DNA of 64,000 bases from Paralvinella palmiformis (lineage: Eukaryota > Annelida > Polychaeta > Terebellida > Alvinellidae): the NCBI GenBank assembly GCA_025642065.1, contig JAODUP010000066.1, positions 62,001 to 126,000 on the forward strand, given 5' to 3'. This document shows positions 1 through 11,410 of the stretch, piece by piece. The position numbers and the translations under genes were made by a program. The notes under the pieces are model-generated. The model was not told the origin of the DNA, did no database searches, and was given only the letters and a program-made list of their open reading frames with translations. Each line of letters opens with the position of its first letter. Positions within the stretch are counted from its first letter, which is position 1.

Positions 1-130
1 TAGTTTAAACGGAAAATAAAAGAGACTCACATTTATATCATAGTTGCCTTCTGGTAAAACTATCTCCAATCAATACACATAGATATAACGTCTTAACCAA
101 ACATGTCCTATATACAGGAACCTGCCGTTT
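1..130 (+). repeat. Interspersed repeat R1, fragment c
   Basis: This stretch matches 5790-5920, for example the shared run 'cggaaaataaaaga' and then 'atcatagttgcctt', and it also matches the reverse complement of about 10,920-11,035. It is the 3' part of an unclassified interspersed repeat and is cut by the window edge. I see no coding potential. Confidence 0.6.
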
Positions 131-508
131 TCGAATTTGAAGGGACATGTGTAATTACTTCGATATATCCGTAATATGTGCGTGTAATCGTTAAACATAA
201 TCAGATGTCACATCGAGTAAACTACTCTTGATCAAATACAGAAATCAAAGATATATACCTACATCAAATGCACTGGGAGTTTACTACTATTGTTTCCGTC
301 GATTTGTATTGCGAACAATCGAATTCGAATTTAAGAAATATTTCGTAGAATCTCAAAACTATTAGTAAATTATAATGATTGTTTGGTCAATCATATCGTT
401 ATTGTATTCTACAAATATGACCAGATTTAAGTTTAAACGATCATGTAACACATCGCTTTAAAGTCATATACATGTGAACAGGTAAATATTTAAACGTGAG
501 GATGCTGA

Positions 509-1041
509 ATGTTGAAGGTTTATGTTGTAGATAATACAACTCATCTCTATTATTTCATAAAAACGATTCTTCAGGCAACTGAGTTTAATCCAAGAAATTC
601 AAGTATATTTTCAGAGTTTGATTGGGGCCTGCTGCCATTTGTTAGTTGGCTCGGTTTTAGGTACCTGTTTACAAGTAAACAGGACAACGTGCTCAATGAT
701 GGATGTTCTGAAAATTATCAAGTAGAAAGGTGTTATCTATTGGATAACACAAAGGATGACAATGATACTGATAAATGTAAAGATAGAAATCATCTGCCTG
801 ACAAATACATTGAGATGTTTTGGGAACAAGTGCGTAGATCGGCAACGAAGGAACATTTGTATTCGCCGGAAACTGACGTCAAGCAGATAATTTTGGCTTT
901 AGCCTCGGCAAAGATTGTCCGAGTTCGCCTATTCTCACCTCGTCAGGTGGCCGAATGGCAAGGAATTTACGATTTGGGTAGTACACATAAATGGCTAATT
1001 GACTTGGAAGGCGGCCAGAGGGCAATATTTAAGCCGAAATG
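509..1041 (+). CDS. FAM20-like kinase, 5' coding exon
   Basis: The open frame starts at an ATG directly after an in-frame stop (506-508) and ends at a phase-2 splice donor. Residues 9-24 are mildly hydrophobic, so the type II anchor expected of Golgi FAM20 proteins is weak or lies elsewhere. Residues about 30-95 are unlike anything I know. From residue about 100 on (SPETDVKQIILALASAKIV, later LEGGQRAIFKPKW) the family match is clear, with Lys175 in the FKPK position. Base composition is close to the surroundings. Confidence 0.6.
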
Positions 1042-1923
1042 GTAAGTGTGAATGGCAAGGATACAGAATTCCATCGAGTCTATCTTTACCAATGGAAAAT
1101 TACAATTTCACTTTTTTTTATTAACCATAATATCGATTTGATAAGAACATGTCGTGTGTATAATGGGAATACGTATGATACTTCAATGTACATTTAACGT
1201 ATATATTTTCTGTGTATGTTCGCATACGTGTTTGCACACATTTTCATTCCATAAAGAGTATTTTCAAATTTCGATTTTAGTCATTCTATCGTTATTACTC
1301 TCTCAATTAGGAAATAGTTTTGCTCTTATTACTGTTATCACTATTATTACAACTATAAACCAACACTTAATTTGCTGTCCAAAATGTTTTTCGGCGGATT
1401 TATGAAGACCTTAAGACCTTATGCTTGATATTTTGAACTTAGATCTTGGTTACAGATTTGTTTGTAAAGGATTGCATAACGTTTTCAAATAAGCGTATAA
1501 TTTAAATTGGGCTGATCTCGTCTATATTCCTTTTAAGTGATTAAGCGATGAGATACTAATTGAGTGTTAATAATAAATTTAGAAATAAAGACCGCAGTTA
1601 TGGCGAGATGTGGAAAATAGTTTATGTACCTGACGACAAATTAAGTCACCTGACACTACCAATGCTTAAGAGGAATTATATTTGTTTCTAATACATGCCA
1701 CGTGACTACGCCTCAATATCATTCGATGCAGCTTTTCTTATTTAGCTAACCATATGCCAAAAAGTAGCCTTAAATAGCACGATTTGCATATGTAACATGT
1801 TTTGATCATACCATGATCAAATGATCTCTACTCGTTATCTATCAGAGTATTATTATGTCATTGTTATTATGATCATAAATAATGATAACATTACTTTACC
1901 TTAACAAACATAATAACATGGAG
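1042..1923. other. Gap between the two FAM20-like pieces
   Basis: This AT-rich stretch contains one open frame (1154-1405) that encodes a hydrophobic peptide with no kinase motif. None of the catalytic-loop, DNAKS-type or cysteine-rich segments of FAM20 kinases appears in any frame. Confidence 0.5.
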
Positions 1924-2085
1924 AAAGCTTTAAAACAACATCTAGCTAAAGACATTCTGGATCCAACATCCTTATTGGCTGAGGAATATTATGACGCTAT
2001 GTCTAAACGATTACGTCATATCCTGTCGATGATTGAACGTTGTATAACAGCCAATGGTTTATTACATGTGATATATGAGTCTTAG
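1924..2085 (+). pseudogene. FAM20-like kinase, C-terminal fragment
   Basis: The frame encodes KALKQHLAKDILDPTSLL and continues through MIERCITANGLLHVIYES to a TAG stop. This has the order of the last helices of FAM20B (a DPISPVL-like segment, then a final helix). The similarity seems to start slightly upstream (about 1891), where no acceptor AG exists. That favours a broken gene over a normal last exon. A (TA)n tract follows directly after the stop. Confidence 0.5.
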
Positions 2086-2091
2086 AAGTAC

Positions 2092-2092
<1 letters not shown>

Positions 2093-2164
<72 letters not shown>

Positions 2165-2168
2165 ATAT
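2093..2168. repeat. (TA)n microsatellite
   Basis: Almost pure TA dinucleotide repeat, interrupted once by 'tatta', directly downstream of the FAM20-like stop codon. Confidence 0.95.
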
Positions 2169-2355
2169 AATAGAACTTATGTCTTGAGTCTTTACCTGTT
2201 TAGACATAGCTTTTTATTAATTTTCAACTATTATGTTTATTAGCATATTAAAGCTATTTATTGTCAATATTATTTTACTTTCACACAATGCATTTTATAT
2301 AACACAGAAATTCAATTTAAAGTGAGATGATGAGATGTATATGAGTACATGTGTG

Positions 2356-2358
<3 letters not shown>

Positions 2359-2427
<69 letters not shown>
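2359..2427. repeat. (TA)n microsatellite with (TG)n end
   Basis: Pure TA repeat that continues into TG-rich sequence (2428-2448). Long open frames across it on both strands come only from the repeat. Confidence 0.95.
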
Positions 2428-2430
<3 letters not shown>

Positions 2431-2449
2431 TGCTTGTGTGTGTGTGGTT

Positions 2450-5310
2450 CTTGTGTTGTTTTAGTCATGTTAAGAGGCAACAGGCACAGAGCATCAACAT
2501 ATCTAAACATCCTTCGAAACCTACCTCCATAAATCTAAATACAACTATACATACATTAATCTAAAAATAAAAAGTTCCATACCTCCACATATTGATAAAT
2601 GTGTGCGTATACCTAAGCATGTGTCTGGTCTACTCATCAGCCTGTGGGAACCAGCTAATTCGCTTTTCGTACGCGACAAATATGTCACGCCCACAGAAAA
2701 GCGGCTACATGCAGGCTACGTACAAAAAGCAGAAGCACGTAAAAACATACCATTTGATACCACAGCTCGCAACAAACACGTGCGTGTGGTTCAATGGTGA
2801 CTTACTACATACATATCATAAACTATTTTGACACCACAGTTTACATTCAACAGTAATTTTCTGTGGTCCAAAAGAAACCTGTATATAAAGCATTTCGACA
2901 CCTCAGATGCTGACCTCAGCTTTATTCTGGGTTCGAATAACTGAATAAATCCTACTTATGCTGTGGGATCAATTACACGCCTCCAGACTGGTCTGGCGTC
3001 AAAGTTCTTCTCTAACCTAAGTGAAAATTCAAGCCCTATATATAGCCTCAGCGTGTTAACAAACATTACAGTTTGTTCATCATAACAAAGAGAATGTATA
3101 CTAACTCAGTATGGACTCACTGAAGCGATTTAGCTAAAATATAAACAAAGTAGCAATACCGCACAATGGATTATTACTGGACTAGAACGCAATATCGTCT
3201 CAAACCTGAGTAAATACTATGATTTACTCGAACCTAACAACTAACCCTCATACGTTTCCGTTCATCACTAAGGGAACGTTCATTCACGCTTAATTTAGCG
3301 TCCCTAAGTATATGCAGTTAGGTGTGGTGGGATCTAAATTAAAGCGCCTATCTACTTGATCTATTTGACCCATGGTCGAGAACAGCGGATTTCAGGCAGA
3401 TCTCCGATACTGCGAATGACACGTCGGGATTATAATAGCTATACATTTAACAAGTGTCCTCTTAGTTTAGTTTTGCTGTTTATGAATTACAAGACAGAAT
3501 CCAGTTCAATCTCCAGTAGTTGGATTTATTAATTTCCAGCGTACACAAAATCTGGTATTTATGGTCCTTTCTATAAAATGCAGTCTCCAAAGTGGTTTCT
3601 TCTACGTGCTCTCTAAAGTGTGGTAATAGAGCATTAAATATACAATAAGTTCGGCCCAGTGATCATATAACCATCCTAATAGGCTAATACGTCCGAGTTA
3701 GTCTATAGTATAGTCTCATTAGTTAAGATAGGCTAATACGTCCGAGTTAGTCTATAGTATAGTCTCATTAGTTAAGATAGGTTAATACGTCCGAGTTAGT
3801 CTATAGTATAGTCTCATTAGTTCAGATAGGCTAAGCCAGTCTACTCGTCGCTAACCTGCATGCCGACCATGACTGCCCATATACAAATTTGAACAATACA
3901 ATTATATTACATATATCCGTTATTCAGAAATATATTAATCAATCAATATATTATATACACATAGATATACACTAAATAGAGCGAGTACATGCTAGATACA
4001 GTTTGTGATTGCACCAAAGATGTTAAATCTGTACAATGATGCAACCTGGTATGTTTTAAGAGGAACAACAATAAATATACAGGGAAAAGGTTACATGTGT
4101 ATGTCTGGTATGCACGTCATTGACAGACTACTCACCAATTAGGACAATAAATCATTCCAACATATATAGAGTTATGTTAAACCTTCGAGTAGAGATGACA
4201 TGGATCAAGACAATATGACAGTGATCTCAATAAGTGGTTAAGTAATATCTGTTTACTCGTCGGTTGAATGATTTGACTGACTTGTACTTCTTCACGTCGT
4301 CTGATAAAGTTAGCCAAGTCTTTGGACATTGGTTGATAAAGGATCTCGTGGTACTGTTCGTTTTTCTAGCTATGATAGGAGGATCCCGGGAATGACGTGT
4401 TTGATGACTTTGTACAAGATTATTATTTCTAAATATTGCTTGTAATGGGAGTAAGCGACACGAATGCTATGTGCCTAATTGGATTTATCTTAATTATCGT
4501 CGTGTCACGGGAACAATAAGTGTCAAAACACTAAGGGTGTAATTAACTATCTAAACTGTTTCGATCTGAGTTCACCTCCAACGGATACGGGATCTAGAAC
4601 AATATAGTTTATAACAGTACATAGCTTAAAATAAAGTAATGGTCATAGTTTCGGGTTACAATACATAATCGAAACTCTATAATTAATATTGAATGACTGT
4701 GTTCGGTATCGTAAATCAATCAAATAGGTTATGACCAATATCAAAGTAAATATGTCAATATACACGATATAACCGAAATTCGGACAAAATACTTCAATCA
4801 ATCGATGAAACTATGATCTTTTTGCTCACGCTGATCCACTTAAAATCAAATGATCTACATGTATTCAATCAATCTGATATAGACGCTTGATAATATCAGT
4901 GACTTATAAGTAAACGCTAATTAGACCTAATATTCATTAGCACACAATCATCTGCAACATCCCCTGACGACAAAAACCCCTTCGATTCTAGTGGTTGTTT
5001 TGAAAACGATATTTAGATGTGAATGGTTAGTTTTGTTTTATATACATAGGGCAAAAAAGTAATTTTGCAATGCAGTTGTCCTATTCAAACAACCATTTTT
5101 TGTCTGTTTATTACGGTCAATTGATCAATAATAAGTAGAAAATTAACTTATAATTACAATTTTAATGGGAAAGCCACAAAATTTAAATGGCACTAATACT
5201 TTAATCTAAGAAACCCACCTTTAATTGCAATATAAATAGGTTCCTGCATTCGACTCTATTCAATATTTGCAAAGGTGTCTGTGATGGGTCAAAGCTAACT
5301 GATGATTCAT
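2450..5310. other. Non-coding stretch, no gene recognised
   Basis: No open frame here resembles a known protein or shows flanking splice sites. Apart from the 49-bp tandem repeat at 3681-3840 I see only unique AT-rich sequence. Confidence 0.5.
3681..3840. repeat. 49-bp tandem repeat, three copies plus a partial fourth
   Basis: Copies start at 3681, 3730 and 3779. Each begins with 'aggctaatacgtccgag' (third copy 'aggttaatac') and ends in 'agttaagat' (third copy 'agttcagat'). A partial fourth copy starts at 3828 and decays quickly. The near identity points to recent tandem duplication. Confidence 0.9.
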
Positions 5311-5313
5311 GTT

Positions 5314-5468
5314 GTTTTGCATGCACATGTTAGGATAAATGGCTCGAGCGACCTCCAAATGTAACGAAGCGAAGTCGAAGATGAAATCAGATATCCATGC
5401 CGAGATTCGAACACGATTGGTAGTGATCTGTGGTCCAACACGCAACCACTAGACCACGGAGGCGCACC
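5314..5468 (-). mobile_element. tRNA-derived SINE, family A (copy A1)
   Basis: Read on the minus strand this starts with a tRNA-like head containing a box A-like 'tggtctagtggttgcg' and a box B-like 'gttcgaatctcgg'. It then runs through a family-specific body ('gacttcgcttcg', 'ggtcgctcgagcc'). Its 3' end is more diverged than copies A2-A5. It sits inside repeat R1 copy a, just before that copy's conserved 'aactccaaatg'. Confidence 0.8.
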
Positions 5469-5479
5469 ACAAAAAAAAA

Positions 5480-6680
5480 CTCCAAATGTTTCGATAATAA
5501 ACAACTATTTTGTAGAAGTGTTTGCAGTATTCGCTAAAGTTTAACAGTAACAAAACCACATACAAGAATAATACTGCAGTATATGGAATAACACAAATAT
5601 TATTCGTAATAATCTATATCACAGGAACATACTACAACACAATTAAATTGTTATTTCACCTCGTTGTGTTAGTTTCTGCGGATTCAATGATTTAATACGT
5701 GGGACGGTGAAACAGACACTTCTTTTAGCTTCTGCCCTTCGCCCATCTTCAGATGGCTTTTGGTTGGAAGATGTATCCTTTTCATAATGGTTGTTTATAC
5801 GGAAAATAAAAGACGCTCATATTTGTATCATAGTTGCCTTATGATAATCCCCCCCCCCCAATCAACACAAATAGCTACACAGTCTCAAATAAACATGTGC
5901 TGTATAAATGCACTTTTCAGTGCTAAAATATATGATAGCCCGTCTTGATGTGTCACTTTCACCTGTGGTAATGGAACACTACATAACAGTGGTAACATAT
6001 TTTGTTTATTGAATCACGAATAAAGCCAAATCGACATCAAACTACACAATCTTTATATGACTTAACACCTTACAGCTAACATTTGTTAACCTGCGTATAT
6101 CTCGTGCAACATAACTATAAAGGATTATTTGACAAAGGTTATTTGACATTTATAACTGTCTGTCTGGTTCGTTGAATAAATGACTGACTGGTTGATGGGT
6201 TAACCGACAAACTGACTGACTGACTGATTGATTGATTCACTCAATTGATATACTGTCATTTCCCTTTCAACAGCAAATATACAATCTCTGGGCTTCATAA
6301 TACGAACTCTATTTGAAGGGAATGAATAGGACATATCTGCGATAATCCGGTTATTCGTGGCTCTGTTTCCGGACGGTCATTCTAGGAACAAAAGACAGAC
6401 AATACACATTAGCTAGATTCAGTAATCCATCTTCATTTGTGAAGTGCTTGATTTCCAAAGTCGCATATTTAGGATATGGAGTTTCACATTTCCGACACAA
6501 CGAATAAGTTTTTTTATATTCAAAATGATCAACTCGGATGAATACGATCAGCTGTGAATGTCCTTATTTACTGAATACTTCATACTCTATTGAAATCAAC
6601 GTCTTTTCTAATGACAGTTTAAAAATCATAACTTGTATTTAAATCAACGTCTTTTCTAATGACAGTTTAAATATATATAA
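5480..6680 (+). repeat. Interspersed repeat R1, copy a
   Basis: This copy is colinear with the reverse complement of about 10,500-11,410. Shared runs include 'aactccaaatg', 'tatggaataacac', 'catagttgcct', 'acagctaacattt' and 'gatcagctgtgaatg'. It carries extra internal sequence around 6170-6340, a (CTGA)-rich patch. A 26-base direct repeat ('aatcaacgtcttttctaatg' and onward) occurs twice at 6595-6670. I see no transposase or reverse transcriptase in it. Confidence 0.65.
6595..6672. repeat. 26-bp direct repeat, two copies
   Basis: The sequence 'aatcaacgtcttttctaatg' followed by 'acagtttaaa' appears twice, about 47 bases apart. The related R1 copy at 10,540-10,600 has it only once, so the duplication is private to this copy. 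Confidence 0.8.
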
Positions 6681-6848
6681 TTTGTTCTTTCAGTCATATG
6701 TCTATAGACGGTTGAAATAATAGACAAATTGCTAGTAATAATAAAAACACTTTCTTGAATACTTATACACAACATTAAAACAATTACCCAAAACAATGAT
6801 AATGATTAAAATAAATGTCTCAAGATGCACAGCCGTGGTTAATTGGTG

Positions 6849-6908
<60 letters not shown>
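6849..6908. repeat. (TA)n microsatellite
   Basis: Pure TA dinucleotide repeat of about 60 bases. Confidence 0.95.
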
Positions 6909-6911
<3 letters not shown>

Positions 6912-7500
6912 AAGAAAACCATATAAAGAAACGGAACTTTGTTAGTGGCCTTTGTTGTGAGTCACGTAATCTTCAGTAATAGTTACTTGTGTTCTAAAAT
7001 CGGAAATAAATCAATATGGTATCTACGCACTTTTCCAATTAATGGAAGTCTTAGTGACAGAAAACAGCTTTTATTTTATAATTTTTGTGGATTACAAAAG
7101 TGGATTACCGAAAATATATTTCCATGATTTACATAAAACAATAACCAAATTTGAGAGATACTTATTCAACTTTGTTCATGATCTTTACTGATCTCAGACG
7201 TAGCTTTAAAAATGTAATCAGGCGAAAAGGTTGTTATAGATAAACATTGAATGTTTGAAATAAATAACTTAAATGTTAGTTTTATTCGTAGTTTGGTAGC
7301 TTTGTTCCTGTAGCGATTTGTTTTATTGTCACTGACCTTTGATGAGTAAATAATTTAATTATCTGTCTACATTTCCTAAATAAGTGCTACGACCGAATTC
7401 TATGAATTTAATACCCTGAAAATGTTCTATGATTCATGTTAAAACATGTAAAAACGTATTATAAATGATAGTTGGCTTGTTTCTTCTGTTGATTGCTTAG

Positions 7501-7752
7501 TTAGTAAATACCAGATTCGAACTTTAGCCGCCGAAGTGAGTCAATTGTAGGAGTTGATAAAGATTATGTCCCACTTGCAGTAGAAGTATCATAACGTTTA
7601 ACAACGTGTGTCTAGAATACGATATCATGCAGATGAAATCGATAATAATATTGATGTTTTCGAGGCCATAATGATGTCCATGCTGAAAATATCTGACAGA
7701 ATCCATAACGAGTCATTTAATGTGTTCACCGAATATCTTACAAAATACGAGG
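7501..7752 (+). pseudogene. Decayed copy of GT49 exon 2
   Basis: Read in the phase of the intact exon 2 (16,874-17,128), this stretch aligns end to end with no frame shift (252 against 255 bases). Matching parts include 'gtatcataacg' followed by 'caacgtgt', and 'tctgacagaatc'. It carries three in-frame stops (codons near 7549, 7579 and 7594). A degraded acceptor ('gattgcttag') and donor ('ggttaag') remain. It is a relic of a tandem copy of the glycosyltransferase gene. Confidence 0.8.
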
Positions 7753-7774
7753 TTAAGTATTAGTTACCTTACTA

Positions 7775-7870
7775 ATTATATCTGAATGATATTTCACCTT
7801 TCGTTTCACCTTTTTACGTATGAAGATTGTTTAACTCACTTTGCCTTGGCATACCACAAATATAAAGGTG
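7775..7870 (+). mobile_element. Ancient family A SINE 3' half, in the duplicated copy
   Basis: The sequence 'tatctgaatgatatttcacc', then 'gaagattgtttaactcac', resembles the 3' half of family A SINEs. The same remnant follows the intact exon 2 at 17,153-17,262. The insertion therefore probably predates the duplication of the glycosyltransferase gene. Confidence 0.5.
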
Positions 7871-8687
7871 AAAAGTGGCTACAAAACAGCAGATCCATTA
7901 GGCATATACATATTTGCTTGAAGGTGAACAGGATTCCATATAATGGTTCACCTTTAGAGTATATCCGAATTTTATGTTTTATGAACACGTTTGTGGACAG
8001 GTTTATTGGTTAGGATAAATTATATTAACATATTTATGCGTTCAATGAAATCAATTATGTGACACAGGTAAATAATAATTGCATTTTTAAATTAGTCTTA
8101 AAGTACAGAATTCGTAATTGAAGTTGATATTTATATTTTGCTTATAAACATAATCATCCTAATAAAATGTTATATTAATACTAAATATATCTCATTGTAT
8201 CAGCATCATTATATATTGTTTTAACTAACGATTACTACTTTTGATTTTGATTCAAGGGAAGTTTGTTTCGGAATATATATAACACAAAACAACGATCTGG
8301 TTTGAAATTTTTAGCGAATTCTATGCAAACAAAAGTGGAGTACTGCAAGGATGTTTCCAAAATTAATTAGACAATGATTTACTAACAGAAACAAATAGTT
8401 TTCCTCTATAAAATTGATAATGAGTCTTCAGAAAAGGGATGTGAATTATTGTGGATACAGTTATAGATATTGCATACTATAAATAAAGCGATTAACAAAG
8501 ATTCTTTGGTGTTCTTCAAATGTAACAGATAATTCGAATTGAAGGCACATATTAGATCTCAATGTTCAATACATTAAATAGATTTTAATCTATAATATGT
8601 TCCTCTGCTTAAATTAAATTATTTTTAACATAACCTTTACACCTAGGTTTGATCCTCTTTGAGTAGAACTTGTTTTAAAGGGAACAG

Positions 8688-8810
8688 CAAACTGTCACAG
8701 TGACCTTGACACAGTTGTCCATATTCTCTGTGAGCTCATGAACGCTGGTGAATATAAACGATACAACTTTCCAAATGAGAATACTGGATATACTAAGCAT
8801 TTGTAAAACT
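8688..8810 (+). pseudogene. Decayed copy of GT49 exon 3
   Basis: After a preserved acceptor ('gggaacag') the frame reads CHSDLDTVVHILCELMNAGE. This lines up codon by codon with AHRELDHIQDILNRFREGEG of the intact exon 3 (18,394-18,522). A TAA ends it near 8805. It lies 0.94 kb after the exon 2 relic; the intact exons are 1.27 kb apart. I could not find relics of exons 1 or 4-11. Confidence 0.65.
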
Positions 8811-8819
8811 CACCAACTT

Positions 8820-10100
8820 TTTCCCATACTTAAATATATTTACAACATCCATGAACATCTTGAAATATTTCAATTAATCATTATCATTGATTGAATAATT
8901 GAGTTAACGTTGTGCATAGGTATTCAAGAAAGTGTTTCATTGTTAATAACTTTTAAATGAATTCAAAGAGAAATATAATTGTTTGACTAACTACTTGACT
9001 AACCGAGGGACTTAATTAAAAGCTTACTCACGCATTTACTCACTCACTCAATCAATCAGTTCATTCATTCATTCGATCAGTACACATTTAGATGAATGTA
9101 CTTGTCTCAAGGTTTTTGCCGTATTAAATAAAATGCACAAAAGGCAAAATCAATAATGTACCATATATAAATGTAACATGGGATACAATAATGTAATATA
9201 GGTGATATTGTTGTATGTGTTCTCATTTATGATGTATGTCTTCAGACGTTATGACGTGAAGACAATGCTATTCGGGTGATTGTCTTATGATGTTTCAGTC
9301 ATTTCACAGACAAATGTTAAATTATTATTGTTCAATATGACGACTTAAAGGCAAGAAAATCTGTTGCTAAAATCAACAATGGCAATATATTTATCCATTT
9401 TATCTTCGGCTAAATCGTATAAAAATCATTTTAATTGAAATAAGACCTCCCTCCAAATTGTGCTTTTTAACTACGATTTCTAATATGATATTTAAACAAA
9501 TTCATGCCTCAAATCCGTAAAAGACTTAGCACATATCACGTGGTTTTCTTGATGGCAACCATTTGGAATTTCCTTATATCAAGTAGATATCTCGTCGGAT
9601 AATTTAGAGTGCGTTTGATAGAATTTGGCTGATAACACGGTGGCATCTTTGAAGATATTGAGGTTTGCTAAAGCTAGTCAAATTTACATTAAACTTGGAT
9701 TTCTTGCCACTTATATTAAAATATAATTCACTATTAACGGCTTGTTTTTTTTTTTTAATATTAGAGATTTTTATTGTCTCTGCCATTAGCTACAAACATA
9801 CAGCATCCTCACATTTAGATGTTACTTTTTGCACATGTTTATGAATTCAACTAATAAAAAAAAAATTGTGATAATTGTTGCCTGGCTATGATTTCTTCTA
9901 CAATCTTCGTAGCCAACATGTACGTGATATTAACAACAAAAGTCAATTTAAAGTAATAAAATATTGCCTTCAGGATCTGTTATATACAATGTATTTTTAA
10001 TAAAGCGCCCTTACTAACTGGAGCCATTCAAAGCCGGTGTACAAATAATATATCACATAATAATACCCCAAATAATATTTCTGTAAAAAACGTTATGCGA
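8820..10100. other. Non-coding stretch, no gene recognised
   Basis: AT-rich sequence with no recognisable exon. A short 'tcactcactcaatcaatcag' type tetranucleotide patch lies at about 9040-9080. Confidence 0.4.
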
Positions 10101-10116
10101 ATTTTAAATATAAGTA

Positions 10117-10400
10117 TTATTTATATTTGAAAGCGACCTTGAACAGGTATGATTTTAGAACAGATTTAAACTTTTCGAGAGACGACTCATTTGTAATATC
10201 CTCCGGCAACTTATTCCATAACGTGGGGGCTGTAACACTAAACGCGCAATCACCATATGACTTGAGCCTAGACACTGGCACCTGCAGTAGTATCTGACTA
10301 GATGACCTGAGTTTACGGGATGACTTTCTAATGGACATCAGTTCACACAGGTATTCTGGCTCCATATCATTAATAGATTTATAAGTTATTGATAAAATCT
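10117..10400 (-). mobile_element. LINE 3' end (C-terminal reverse-transcriptase ORF)
   Basis: The minus strand encodes 82 residues with the standard C-terminal signature of CR1/jockey-like non-LTR retrotransposons. This is a KLRSSSQILLQVP-type segment, then YGDCAFSVTAPTLWNKLP and a final LKSYLF helix ending at a stop. Everything 5' of this is absent, as in a typical 5'-truncated insertion. Confidence 0.8.
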
Positions 10401-10427
10401 TGAAATAGATACGCTTTCTAAAAGGTG

Positions 10428-10429
<2 letters not shown>

Positions 10430-10494
<65 letters not shown>
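10430..10494. repeat. (TA)n microsatellite
   Basis: Pure TA dinucleotide repeat between the LINE fragment and repeat R1 copy b. Confidence 0.95.
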
Positions 10495-10498
<4 letters not shown>

Positions 10499-10499
10499 T

Positions 10500-11410
10500 G
10501 AGAATCTAAGTGTTCCAGAAAATAGAATTTCAGGTTTTATTATTGTAATTTGTTTAAACTGTGATAATAAAGACGTTGATTTAAATACATGATAAAGTAT
10601 TACTCAACAAATTCAAACATTCACAGCTGATCGTGTTCAGGATAATTGAACACCGAATAACAGTTTATTGTGCATAAAATGTAAGAATACAGACCATAAA
10701 TAGTCAAATAGTCATTTACTCGAGGCCTAATAAATGTTAGCTGTAGGATATTCAGGTAAAGACCTTTTTGATGTCTGTTTATCGTTATGTATGAGACAAT
10801 AAATGACATATGTTACCAGTGTGTGTTATCTAGTTTCGCGTTGCCACAGGTGATACCGACACATCGCGGCAGATTGTCATATGTTTCAAACGACTTTGTT
10901 TTTATCCCTGAAAAAGATAATTATACAATACATGTTTGGTTTTGACTTTGTAGCTATGTGTACTGATTGGAAGAGGCAACTATGTTACAAATTTTAGCCT
11001 CGTATATTTAGCGTATACACAGCCATTATAACGAGGACAAATCTTACAGCTAAAGGCTATTTGAAGACGGACGAAGCGCAGTAGTCGAAGGACGTATATG
11101 TTTCACCGACCTACCTACGAAATCGTTGAAACCAGATACATAGAAGAAAGGGTCGACATCGGGATTGTATTGTGTTGCGGTATGTTCCTGTAATATAGAT
11201 TATTTCGAGAAATATCTGTGTTATTCCATAGAGTGTTGCATTATTGTTGTATTTGGCTGTATTATTGTCGGCAATTAGTGTATGCTGTTCAACACTTTTA
11301 CAAAATAATTGTCTATTATCGAACATTTGGAGTTTATCGTGTGGCGCTATACGTTATTGCTATATTAATATTGTATGATATTGTAATTTATTTTTGTTAT
11401 TGATCAGTCC
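10500..11410 (-). repeat. Interspersed repeat R1, copy b
   Basis: This is the reverse complement of R1 copy a (5480-6680) over most of its length. It shares 'tccaaatgttcgataata', 'tatggaataacac', 'ggtgaaaca', 'aacatagttgcctc' and 'gatcagctgtgaatg'. Small open frames on both strands (11,111-11,403) are by-products and are not conserved in the other copies. Confidence 0.65.

Larger units (their letters stand above)
509..2085 (+). pseudogene. FAM20-type (glycan xylose) kinase, kinase core missing
   Basis: Two pieces are recognisable. The first, 509-1041, encodes residues that align with the N-terminal half of FAM20B-type kinases and ends in EGGQRAIFKPK, the strand that carries the ATP-binding lysine. 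It is followed by a good donor (GTAAGT at 1042). The second, about 1924-2085, encodes a C-terminal tail of the same family (a helix with DPTSLL, then a stop at a natural end). FAM20B phosphorylates the xylose of the glycosaminoglycan linker in the Golgi. The roughly 200 residues between, with the catalytic Asp segments and cysteines, should lie in 1042-1923, but no frame there contains them. The second piece has no good splice acceptor (only 'catggag') and a stop lies just upstream at 1876-1878. Either the core exons were deleted and this is a pseudogene, or the assembly is collapsed here. Family membership is fairly sure; being broken is inferred. Confidence 0.6.

Noticed and set aside
2295..2532. 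Tyr-Ile repeat proteins on both strands
   Set aside because: They are translations of the (TA)n tract. The same applies at 19.0, 32.2, 34.7, 39.97, 43.0 and 56.9 kb.
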